Shown here in pieces: positions 29,232-36,952 of a stretch of DNA of 64,000 nt. Made by a program: the position numbers and the translations under genes. Source of the stretch: Rhodopseudomonas pseudopalustris (GTDB taxonomy: Bacteria > Pseudomonadota > Alphaproteobacteria > Rhizobiales > Xanthobacteraceae); assembly GCF_900110435.1 (NCBI RefSeq), contig NZ_FODT01000011.1:62001-126000 (forward strand), in the 5' to 3' direction. The notes under the pieces are model-generated. The model saw only the letters and a list, made by a program, of their open reading frames with translations. It was not told the DNA's origin and did not search any database. Within the stretch, counting starts at the first letter, position 1; each line of letters opens with the position of its first letter.

Positions 29232-29831
29232 TCAGCGGCTGCGTCTGGTCGTGCCCCAGCTTTTCAGCGACGACCACACGCCGCGCGTCAGCCGGAAGCA
29301 GTCGACCGGAGTCGACGAACTGATCGCCTCCATCCGGTGCAGCTCGACGCCGGTCCACTGGAAGCCGCACTTCTCCAGCACGTTGCGCGACGCCGGATTG
29401 ATCACGCGTGCGGCGGAGACCATCTGGTTGATCGCATATTCCTCGAAGGTGAAGTCGATCACTGCCCGCGCCGCCTCGGTGGCGTAGCCTCGGCCCCAGT
29501 GCTGGACGCCGAGCCAGTAGCCGATCTCCGGCGCGTCGCGGTTGCTCCAATCGACGCCGACGATGCCGACCGGCACGAAATCCTCAGCCTCGATCAGGAA
29601 CACGGTCTCGTGGCCGTGCGCCAGCGACCCGACAAAGCGGGCAGCGTCGTCGCGGGTGTAGGGAAACGGCATGCGGCGGGTCATCTCCACCACACGGCGG
29701 TCGTTCGCAAGCGAGGCGATGGCCGCTACGTCCGCGAGAACCGGTTTGCGCAGCGTCAGCCGCCCGGTCTCGAGGACGCAAGCCCTCGCCTCGCGCAACG
29801 AGGGCGTGATGGTCGGGATTTCCTGCAACAT
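29232..29831 (-). CDS. GNAT-family N-acetyltransferase (RimJ/RimL type)
   Basis: 199 residues. ETGRLTLRKPVLADVAAIASLAND is the usual N-terminus of the RimJ/RimL-like group. The acetyl-CoA loop is in EIGYWLGVQHWGRGYATEAARA, and the C-terminal ARVINPASRNVLEKCGFQ follows. It would transfer acetyl to a protein N-terminus or a small amine. It sits between rpmA and obgE, where a GNAT gene is common in this group. The last 20 or so residues are basic and unconserved. Confidence 0.88.
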   Translation of the reverse strand: MLQEIPTITPSLREARACVLETGRLTLRKPVLADVAAIASLANDRRVVEMTRRMPFPYTRDDAARFVGSLAHGHETVFLIEAEDFVPVGIVGVDWSNRDAPEIGYWLGVQHWGRGYATEAARAVIDFTFEEYAINQMVSAARVINPASRNVLEKCGFQWTGVELHRMEAISSSTPVDCFRLTRGVWSSLKSWGTTRRSR

Positions 29832-29873
29832 GGCGGGCTCCTGAATGCGCTTCGAAAAAAATCACGCAAAACG

Positions 29874-29904
29874 AAAAGGGGAGGCCGGATAATCCCGCCT
29901 CCCC
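29874..29904 (-). terminator. Intrinsic terminator downstream of rplU-rpmA
   Basis: GGGGAGGC (29878-29885) pairs with GCCTCCCC (29897-29904). On the minus strand four T follow at once (29877-29874). A second palindrome, TCCGCCGG / CCGGCGGA (29911-29945 region), lies just before it. Both fall 64 bp or more after the rpmA stop. Confidence 0.8.
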
Positions 29905-29967
29905 TGGAGCCCTTTTTGTGCTCCGCCGGTTTGACAGGACCGGCGGACACAATATTCAGTCCACCGT

Positions 29968-30240
29968 CTATTCAGCCGCCTCTGCCGCAATCGGAAGTAC
30001 CGATACGAAGGTGCGGCCGTTGGCTTTGGCGCGGAATTCGACGCGGCCTTCCACCTTGGCGAACAAGGTGTGATCCGTGCCCATGCCGACGTTGAGGCCG
30101 GGGTGCCAGGTGGTGCCGCGCTGACGCGCGATGATGTTGCCGGGAATCACGTATTCGCCGCCATAGGCCTTGATCCCGAGGCGCTTGCCCGCAGAATCAC
30201 GCCCGTTTCGCGATGAACCGCCCGCTTTTTTATGAGCCAT
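29968..30240 (-). CDS. rpmA: 50S ribosomal protein L27
   Basis: 90 residues, usual size. The start [20 protein letters not shown] is diagnostic; the N-terminal tail reaches the peptidyl-transferase centre. [22 protein letters not shown] follows. It is encoded 81 bp after rplU on the same strand, the universal rplU-rpmA order. Confidence 0.98.
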   Translation of the reverse strand: MAHKKAGGSSRNGRDSAGKRLGIKAYGGEYVIPGNIIARQRGTTWHPGLNVGMGTDHTLFAKVEGRVEFRAKANGRTFVSVLPIAAEAAE

Positions 30241-30321
30241 GGCTCGTCTCCAAAATTCCGAGTGATCTCTAGACCGATTCCGTCAGGGAATCATCTCACT
30301 TTTTATCTCGTGGCCTGCGGC

Positions 30322-30708
30322 TTACTCGGCCGCGTCCGCCGCGGGAGCCGGTTCAGCCTTGACGCGCTTCGGTCGCGGGCCGACCGAGGGCTTCTTGCCG
30401 TCGGCGAGGATCTCGGTGATCCGCAGCACCGTGATTTCGTCGCGGTAGCCGCGCTTGCGCTTCGAATTCTTGCGCCGGCGCTTCTTGAACGAGATCACCT
30501 TCGGGCCGCGCTTGTGGTCCAGCACTTCGGCTGCGACGCTGGCGCCGGCAACCGTGGGCAGGCCGAGCTGCGGCGTATCGCCGCCGAGCATCAGAACCTC
30601 GCCGAGCTGCACGATCGTGCCGACCTCGCCTTCGATCTTGCCTACTTCGAGCACATCATCCGGAACGACTCGGTACTGCCGGCCGCCGGTCTTGATGACT
30701 GCGAACAT
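30322..30708 (-). CDS. rplU: 50S ribosomal protein L21
   Basis: 128 residues from the ATG at 30708, the family start [14 protein letters not shown]. An ATG three codons upstream (30717) is less likely because AAGG lies directly before it; that places the ribosome binding site correctly for 30708. [16 protein letters not shown] and the basic [16 protein letters not shown] are family features. A C-terminal Lys/Pro/Ala tail (about 25 residues) is typical of alphaproteobacteria. Confidence 0.97.
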   Translation of the reverse strand: MFAVIKTGGRQYRVVPDDVLEVGKIEGEVGTIVQLGEVLMLGGDTPQLGLPTVAGASVAAEVLDHKRGPKVISFKKRRRKNSKRKRGYRDEITVLRITEILADGKKPSVGPRPKRVKAEPAPAADAAE

Positions 30709-31045
30709 CGTTTTCATCCTTCGTGTTCGATCCCAGCCTCGGAGTGAACCGGGCCGGCTTCTTGTTCAGTCTTTGCGGGTTGCGGCCTGAAAGGCCGCCT
30801 CAATCTGCGCGAATGGCTTCGCCCTCTACGGGGCTTCGGCTCCAGCCGCACAAAGCAATTCGGCGCGGGACCTGCCCACGCCGGGTTCGGGACTTATAGA
30901 CGCGGACCGCTTCAAGTCAAGACGAAAGCGGCAAAAGCCGAGTCCGCACAAGGGGAAGCGGCTGCCCAAGAGACGGCGCGGCGCGGTGCAACCAACCGGT
31001 TCCCCGATCGTTGTCACCGGGTTTTCACACCAGGGGACATGACCG
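30709..31045. other. Divergent intergenic region rplU / ROK-like gene
   Basis: 337 bp without a credible gene. It must hold the rplU-rpmA promoter on the minus strand and that of the ROK-like gene on the plus strand. A stretch near 30828-30850 can fold (GCCCTC / GGGGC type) but lacks a clear terminator or leader structure. Nothing else was identified. Confidence 0.4.
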
Positions 31046-32194
31046 ATGGCCGAGGATACGCTGACCACCCACGCCGGCATCGCCGTTCACGGCGCCGAGC
31101 GACTGCCGTCCGTCGACGTCGATAGCTACAATATCGAGCTCAAGGACGATGACGGATTTCTCGGCGACCGCGCCAGCAAGGGCGCATTCCAGCGCATCCT
31201 CGACGCCTCCCGCAAGCCGCTGCGCAAGAACGGCGAAGATCCGCTGGGCAAGAAGGCGACCGAGGAAATCTCCAAGGGGACGCTCGATGATATTCTGAAA
31301 GGCGACGACGTCGGTGCGGCTGCGCTGGTGCACGGTGCGATCGAGGAATTCGCCCAGGAATTGGCCTTCGTCACCCGCCGCTTCCTCAAGACCAAGGCCT
31401 GGGCCGACACCGAATGCATCGTGGTCGGCGGCGGCTTTCGCCAGAGCCGGGTCGGCGAGCTGGCGATCGCGCGCACCGACATCCTGCTCAAATCCGAGGG
31501 GCTGAAGGTCGATCTGGTGCCGATCCGGTTCGATCCGGACGAAGCCGGGCTGATCGGCTGCCTGCATCTGGCGCCGTCGTGGATTTTCGAAGGCCACGAC
31601 AGCATTCTGGCGGTCGATATCGGCGGCTCGAACATCCGCTGCGGCGTGGTCGAGACCTTCTGGAAGAAGGCGCCGGATCTGTCGAAGGCTTCGGTCTGGA
31701 AAGTCGAGCTGTGGCGGCACGCCGAGGACGAGCCGACCCGCGAAGGCGCGGTGAAGCGGCTGACCAAGATGCTCAAGGACCTGATCGCAGACGCCGAGAA
31801 GGAGGGCTTCAAGCTTGCGCCGTTCATCGGGATTTCCTGCCCGGGCGTGATCAATGCCGACGGCTCGATCGAGAAGGGCGCCCAGAATCTGCCGGGCAAT
31901 TGGGAAAGCAGCAAATTCCACCTGCCGCGCAGCCTGATCGAGGGCATCCCGATGATCGGCGACCACGACACTGCGATCTTGATGCACAATGACGGCGTCG
32001 CCCAGGGGCTGAGCGAAGTGCCGTTCATGCAGGAGTTCGACCGCTGGGGCGTGCTGACGATCGGCACCGGCCTCGGCAACGCCCGCTTCACCAACCGGAA
32101 AACTAAGGAGAAGGCCAAAAAGGACAAGGCCAAGGACGACAAGCCCAAGGAGAAGGAAAAGGAGAAGGAAAAGGAGCGCAAGGAGAAGGCGTAA
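31046..32194 (+). CDS. ROK-like sugar kinase-fold protein with permuted halves
   Basis: 382 residues. Elements of the ROK kinase fold are present but in swapped order. The part normally C-terminal comes first: a helix region, then IVVGGGF (residues 125-131), and DEAGLIG (165-171). The normally N-terminal ATPase lobe follows: phosphate loop DIGGSNIRCG at 191-200, SCPGVINADGSIEKGAQNLPG from 264, DHDTAILMHNDG, and VLTIGTGLG at 336-344. The zinc-binding CxCGxxGC motif of ROK proteins is absent. The last 35 residues are almost only Lys/Glu/Asp. Catalytic activity is uncertain. Confidence 0.7.
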   Translation: MAEDTLTTHAGIAVHGAERLPSVDVDSYNIELKDDDGFLGDRASKGAFQRILDASRKPLRKNGEDPLGKKATEEISKGTLDDILKGDDVGAAALVHGAIEEFAQELAFVTRRFLKTKAWADTECIVVGGGFRQSRVGELAIARTDILLKSEGLKVDLVPIRFDPDEAGLIGCLHLAPSWIFEGHDSILAVDIGGSNIRCGVVETFWKKAPDLSKASVWKVELWRHAEDEPTREGAVKRLTKMLKDLIADAEKEGFKLAPFIGISCPGVINADGSIEKGAQNLPGNWESSKFHLPRSLIEGIPMIGDHDTAILMHNDGVAQGLSEVPFMQEFDRWGVLTIGTGLGNARFTNRKTKEKAKKDKAKDDKPKEKEKEKEKERKEKA

Positions 32195-32198
32195 GGCC

Positions 32199-32296
32199 AG
32201 AGCAGGATGACTTGTCTTCGAATCGTCATCCCGCTCTAGGTTGTTGTTTAAGCATGATCTTTTCCGAAGACCGGTGTCCACTTTTCGGGATCATGC
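32199..32296. repeat. Dispersed repeat, copy 2 (about 100 bp)
   Basis: Reverse-orientation copy of the element at 12693-12792. The palindromic core 32252-32296 has ends GCATGATC and GATCATGC. The tail (32199-32232) contains GAGCAGGATGA and CTTCGAATCGTC. It lies between the ROK-like gene and tRNA-Ser. Confidence 0.65.
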
Positions 32297-32481
32297 TCAA
32301 GCCGCTCCCGCCATGGGCGCGCCCGCGCTGTATTCAGTCCCGGGCCGCCGTGCCAGGTCCCGCCAGGCCGCGTCGGACCTGCCGGGCGCGGGCCGGTCGC
32401 GCTTTTCCCGGCTTGTCTATCCGGCGCGCCTCCCCTAGAACATCGCCGACCGCGCGGGCAGAATCGCCCGCGTTGCGCCGC

Positions 32482-32571
32482 GGAGAGGTGGCAGAGTGGT
32501 CGAATGCACCGCACTCGAAATGCGGCATAGGTGCAAGCCTATCGGGGGTTCGAATCCCTCCCTCTCCGCCA
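32482..32571 (+). tRNA. tRNA-Ser (anticodon CGA)
   Basis: 90 nt including an encoded CCA. The acceptor stem GGAGAGG pairs with CCTCTCC, followed by discriminator G and CCA. The anticodon stem CCGCA/TGCGG (32509-32525) holds the loop CTCGAAA, with anticodon CGA at 32516-32518. The long variable arm (about 32526-32545) is typical of class II tRNA-Ser. The T arm contains GGTTCGAATCC. DNA immediately downstream looks foreign, so this is probably an island attachment site. Confidence 0.97.
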
Positions 32572-32984
32572 GTTGCTTCGAGCGAGCCGAAAACCCCGCA
32601 AAATAGGCCTTTTCTGCAGCCTCCTGAGTGAGGCTGTGTAGCAGTCTGTGTAGCATCGTCTGGCCTCCGGGGCCAGCTGACAAGCGCCCTTGTGATTGGG
32701 GAGGGCGGTCGTGTCAGGCGAGGGCGGACTGGACCAGTGACCCACTGGCAGAGGGGCTGTTTGCGCCCCTCGTTCGCGTCCAGGTTTGTGGTTTGCTGCC
32801 ACAGATATGCGGTGTTTAAATACCTTTAAACCAAGCGCACGAATGTGGTCGAATGCCGCCGTTCGCGACAAACTAACAAGCTTTGCAGCGATGAAGGCTT
32901 CTAGAAGTTCAACTCTGAATTGTTAGCCTTTAAGGTCCAATCGGGGGCGATTCGAAGCGTTTCGCCTGATGGTAAGGGCGAACT
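32572..32984. other. Left end of the genomic island, no gene seen
   Basis: 413 bp between tRNA-Ser and the first defence gene. Two direct copies of CTGTGTAGCA stand 2 bp apart (32634-32655). GTTTAAA / TTTAAAC form a perfect 7-bp inverted repeat with a 4-base spacer (32814-32831). The last 170 bp are more A+T-rich than the flanks and should contain the promoter of the ABC-3C operon. No integrase gene or remnant could be recognised. Confidence 0.45.
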
Positions 32985-34157
32985 ATGAGCCTTCTCGAAG
33001 TTGAGAAGCACCTCAAGACGACGGCGGTTGGTCAGTACCTAGGGTACTCGCTCCAACAACTGCGTCTGTGCCACCATCTGCTGAAGGCGCCCGACGGCGA
33101 CACTATCTCACTCGAGTATCTCGACGATATCGGCGTTCACAGGGCAAACGGAACGCTTCTTCTTGAGCAGTGCAAGAGTGCCCCAACCGGCAATCCGGTG
33201 GCGGACCGGGCCGAGGATCTTTGGAAGTCCTTCGCCAACTGGTCGGACCTCTGCGCCAGCCAAAAAATCGACCCGAACACCACCGACTTTCGCCTGTACG
33301 TCACGCCAACAAAGACGGGTAAACTGGTCGGGCAGCTTCACAGGGCGACTGAGAAGGAAGCCATCGCGGCCGCGCTTGCCAAGATTAAGAAGCTGATAGA
33401 CCCAGAACGGCCTGACGTGGGCTGCGCCAACCAAGTAGCAAGGTTTCTGAAGGCTGGCGATGCCATCTGCAGCGTGATCATCGAACGGTTCCAACTGATC
33501 GTCGAAGCTGACCCTGTCGAGAGCGTCCGGGAATATGTCCGGGCAGGCGTTCCTTCCGAGGCGCAGGAAGACTTGACCGCCGCCGCCGTTGGCATGGCGC
33601 GAGATCGGATCGACAAGCTCATTCGCGCCCAGCAAACTCCAGTTCTTTCGGCGACTAACTTCCGGCGTCAATTCCAGACCTTCGTCCGTCGATCCGACCT
33701 GACCAATCTGCTGACTTCGAAGGTGCCCGAACCTGCTGCAAGCGCCATCCATCACGTGGTCAGCGTGGCCCCAACGTTTGTCCGACAGCTTCAGGCCATC
33801 AACGCCAGCAAGGATCTGCTTGTCACGGCCGTTAGCGATTATCTCCGTACCACTGCAGACAAAGTCTTGTGGGCGGACGAAGGGATTATTGTCGAGGATT
33901 CACTAGACGATCTCGACGCCCAGCTAGTGCGTCGGCACAGGATCGTCCGAGACGAGATCGAGGACACACACGCAGCCGAGGACGAGCCGTTTCGAGGGCG
34001 GGCGGTCTACCGGGAGTGCACGAAAACGACCCTGCCGTTGGACGGTCGGACTCTCCCGGACCACTTCGTGGCTGGGGCTTTCAACTGCTTGGCAGACGTA
34101 CGGCGTGTCGGCTGGCATCCATTATATCGAATTCTCTTCCCCGAGGAGCAAGGCTAG
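32985..34157 (+). CDS. ABC-three-component effector with Cap4/DUF4297-like nuclease domain
   Basis: 390 residues. The N-terminal 90 residues resemble the Cap4/DUF4297 type of PD-(D/E)xK nuclease: [15 protein letters not shown], then [10 protein letters not shown] (D47, D48), then LLLEQCKS with E61 and K64 in the catalytic ExK-like position, then [15 protein letters not shown]. The rest would be the ABC-3C C-terminal region that docks on partner proteins. The two genes behind it follow without gaps and encode the middle component and a DUF3732-type ATPase, which is the main reason for the call. Start ATG 32985 follows AAGGGCG. Presumed to attack DNA when the ATPase senses infection. Confidence 0.72.
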   Translation: MSLLEVEKHLKTTAVGQYLGYSLQQLRLCHHLLKAPDGDTISLEYLDDIGVHRANGTLLLEQCKSAPTGNPVADRAEDLWKSFANWSDLCASQKIDPNTTDFRLYVTPTKTGKLVGQLHRATEKEAIAAALAKIKKLIDPERPDVGCANQVARFLKAGDAICSVIIERFQLIVEADPVESVREYVRAGVPSEAQEDLTAAAVGMARDRIDKLIRAQQTPVLSATNFRRQFQTFVRRSDLTNLLTSKVPEPAASAIHHVVSVAPTFVRQLQAINASKDLLVTAVSDYLRTTADKVLWADEGIIVEDSLDDLDAQLVRRHRIVRDEIEDTHAAEDEPFRGRAVYRECTKTTLPLDGRTLPDHFVAGAFNCLADVRRVGWHPLYRILFPEEQG

Positions 34158-34646
34158 ATGGTCGAAAGAGAACTATCGCCTGTCGCGCTCGTTCAAAATC
34201 CGGCATTCTGTTCGCTTCTTCTGTGGAATTTCGGGCGCGGCTATCAGTCCGAAGATGTCGGCGGCCTTCCCATCCTGACGTCGTTTTTCCTAACGTTGCC
34301 CTTGGTGCTGCATGGGCCGACCATGCGTTTGATCAGGTCGACGAACCAAAGCTCTGGTCTTGCAAAGTTCGTGGCCAAGCTGGGAGAAGAGCGCGAACGA
34401 CTGTTCGCGGTCCATGACCGAGCGCTCGCCATGCGCGGGCTGACGCTCGAGTCGCTCGGCGCGGGCGTCTCGGGGAAGCTGCTGAAGATCGACTACGACG
34501 CCGGCGTGGTCCGTTCGAACGAGGCCAAGCCGCCGCCGCTGCCCGAGCGGCTCAAGTACCACGTCGCGAGCGCTGAGAAGCTGGGCCGTTGGTTCGCCCG
34601 GCTGCCGGCGAGCCAAGTCTTCTCCCTGCTGCAGGTCCGACCCTGA
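34158..34646 (+). CDS. ABC-three-component middle component
   Basis: 162 residues. The ATG follows the upstream stop directly. [39 protein letters not shown] is the pattern of the small middle component (cited here by position, residues 13-51), followed by a helical [19 protein letters not shown]. No enzyme motif is visible; the family links effector and ATPase. The stop overlaps the next start by 1 bp (TGATG). Confidence 0.75.
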   Translation: MVERELSPVALVQNPAFCSLLLWNFGRGYQSEDVGGLPILTSFFLTLPLVLHGPTMRLIRSTNQSSGLAKFVAKLGEERERLFAVHDRALAMRGLTLESLGAGVSGKLLKIDYDAGVVRSNEAKPPPLPERLKYHVASAEKLGRWFARLPASQVFSLLQVRP

Positions 34647-36628
34647 TGCACTTCCAGATCCTCAAGCTGATCCTCTGGTCCAAGGCCGGCCACCCTCCGC
34701 GGGTGGTCAAGTTCGAGCCGGGGATGGTCAACGTAATCAGCGGCGCGTCGAAGACCGGCAAATCGGCGGTGATCCCGATCATCGACTACTGCCTCGCGTC
34801 CGGGAAATGCAGCATTCCGGTTGGCACCATCCGTAAGGCCTGTTCGTGGTTCGGCGTCATCGTCGAAACCATGGAGGGGCAAAAGCTGCTGGCGCGGCGA
34901 GAGCCAGGCGATGCGCGCCAGACCGGCGACATGTTCGTGCTGGAGGGTGACACTGTCGAGCTTCCTGCAGAAGCGCCTACCAAGAATACTACCACGGACT
35001 CCGTAAAACGCCTGCTGGACAGGCTCGCAGGTCTCTCCCAGCTCGGGTTGAACCCGGACGCAGAGATCGCGCGGGTTGGCTTCCGCGATCTGATGGCCTT
35101 CACTTTCCAGCCGCAATACATCATCGCGAACCCGATGGTGTTGTACTTCAATGCCGACACCACCGAGCACCGGGAGAAGCTGAAGGCGATCTTCCCCTAC
35201 GTGGTTGGGGCGCTGACGCCAGAGATGCTGGCGGCGCGCTGGGAAATCGAGCGGCTGACCCGCGATTTGCGGCGCAAGGAGGCGGCTCTGCAGGCCTCTA
35301 AGACGGCAGTCCGGGCCTGGCAGACCGAGACCCAGGCTTGGGTGCGGAACGCTATCGAATTTGGGCTACTCCCGGTCGATACGGTCATCCCGACCGAATG
35401 GAACGAAGTGGTCGATCTGCTGCGGCGCGCAACCAGCACGAACACGCGCGCGGCATTCGCCACCCTCGGCTCGATCGAGCCGTCGATGCAGCAGCTCCAC
35501 GTCCTGCGCCAGGCGGAAAGCGACGCCGCTGCGAATTTAGCCGATCAAAGGCAAAGGCTGAACGAGATACAGCGCCTCCTGAGTACAAGCGAGACCTTCG
35601 GTTCCGCTATCCGCATTCAACGAGACCGGCTCAATATCGCCGGCTGGCTGCGCGCCCGGGCGGACGACGCCGGCGACCCTGTCGTCGTTCTAGGCGAAGG
35701 CGGCAGGGACAAGCTGGACGCTCTGACCGAGGCGCTGGCGGGTATCGAGGTGCAACTGCGGACTCAGCCCAGCCTGTCGGACGCGTTCGACAAGGACCGG
35801 CTCAGGTTACGGGGCGAGGTGGAAGCCGCCACGGCCCGGCTTGCAGCCGTCCGACAGGAAATCTCCCTCCTGGAGCAACGGTCGGAGGAAGTGCGGGAAG
35901 CCACGTACCGGCAGGACCGCATCGAGCGGTTTATCGGCCGGCTCGAGCAGGCTCTGGTGTCGTTCGACCGGTCCGAAGAGGGGTCGGATCTGGTCGAGGA
36001 AGTGGCTCGACTCAATACGGCTATCGAGGAATTGCGACGCGTCTACTCTGAAGGGCAGGTCGCTCGCAAGACGAAGAACGCGCTACGCCAGATTGAGACA
36101 TTCGCCGCGACGATTATCCCAACGCTGGACGCCGAATGGCCTGACGCGCCGATCCAGCTCGTCGTCAACGATCTGACGATCAAGGTCATTCACGCCGAGC
36201 GGGAAGACTATCTATGGGAGATCGGCAGCGGCGCGAATTGGCTCGCCTACCACGTCGCCGTTACGCTCGCCCTTCATCGCTTCTTCGCCGGCGAAGTGAA
36301 CCACCCTGTCCCCGGCCTGTTGATTTACGACCAGCCGAGCCAAGTCTACTTCCCGCGAGGCTTCGACGTCGCCGACACCGTCAGTCCCCTCGGTCGATCG
36401 CGCGACGAAGACATCGCCGCCGTGCGCAAGGTGTTCGAAGCCATGGGGAGGGAGATCGTACGGGCCAAGGGCCAGTTGCAGGCGATCGTCCTGGACCATG
36501 CTGGCGAGGACGTCTGGGGCGATATCGAGGGCGTAACGCTGGTCCACCACTGGCGGGGTGCCGAAAAGCTCGTGCCTACCGAATGGCTGGTTGATAACGA
36601 AGGCGAACCGGATGGCGTCGGAGTGTAG
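34646..36628 (+). CDS. DUF3732-type ABC/SMC-like ATPase of an ABC-three-component system
   Basis: 660 residues from ATG 34646, overlapping the upstream stop by 1 bp. Walker A GASKTGKS at residues 33-40 is in an SMC/Rad50-like N-terminal lobe ([20 protein letters not shown]). A long helical, coiled-coil-rich middle runs from about 190 to 490. The C-terminal lobe has [20 protein letters not shown] and the Walker B-like [13 protein letters not shown], the DUF3732 hallmark. It probably senses DNA or replication intermediates and licenses the effector nuclease. Confidence 0.82.
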   Translation: MHFQILKLILWSKAGHPPRVVKFEPGMVNVISGASKTGKSAVIPIIDYCLASGKCSIPVGTIRKACSWFGVIVETMEGQKLLARREPGDARQTGDMFVLEGDTVELPAEAPTKNTTTDSVKRLLDRLAGLSQLGLNPDAEIARVGFRDLMAFTFQPQYIIANPMVLYFNADTTEHREKLKAIFPYVVGALTPEMLAARWEIERLTRDLRRKEAALQASKTAVRAWQTETQAWVRNAIEFGLLPVDTVIPTEWNEVVDLLRRATSTNTRAAFATLGSIEPSMQQLHVLRQAESDAAANLADQRQRLNEIQRLLSTSETFGSAIRIQRDRLNIAGWLRARADDAGDPVVVLGEGGRDKLDALTEALAGIEVQLRTQPSLSDAFDKDRLRLRGEVEAATARLAAVRQEISLLEQRSEEVREATYRQDRIERFIGRLEQALVSFDRSEEGSDLVEEVARLNTAIEELRRVYSEGQVARKTKNALRQIETFAATIIPTLDAEWPDAPIQLVVNDLTIKVIHAEREDYLWEIGSGANWLAYHVAVTLALHRFFAGEVNHPVPGLLIYDQPSQVYFPRGFDVADTVSPLGRSRDEDIAAVRKVFEAMGREIVRAKGQLQAIVLDHAGEDVWGDIEGVTLVHHWRGAEKLVPTEWLVDNEGEPDGVGV

Positions 36629-36952
36629 CCCTCCGGATTTCCGCGTCGGGCCGGGCAGGAAGGCTCCGTCGTTACCGCGAGATCGTCGGACACCACTACG
36701 CGACTCCTGACCTCACGGAGTCCGACGCGGACGGTTCAAGCATCGCGCGACCGACCGGGGCCGGGACGGTTGGCTGAACACGCACGGGAGGTCGAATCTG
36801 AGCGGTTTGGCGCCGTCACTGGCTCCTGTTGAAAACTAAGCGGAATTGACCTCGCAAGACTAGCGCCTACACTGCAGAGGATGCCCCTTGCAGCCGATCA
36901 GACATTTTAGTCAAGGGCGCCGGATCTTTGGAAAGACAACAAGCGGCGGGCC
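36629..36952. other. Intergenic region between the two defence systems
   Basis: 324 bp with no gene that I can support. It separates the ABC-3C operon from the nSTAND gene and should carry the latter's promoter. No terminator hairpin with a T-run was found. Confidence 0.4.

Noticed and set aside
32435-32871. Minus-strand frames that include REGFEPP and GRDSNPR, ending across the tRNA-Ser gene.
   Set aside because: These peptides are the well-known translation of antisense tRNA-Ser DNA and are not protein-coding evidence. No integrase motif occurs in the rest.
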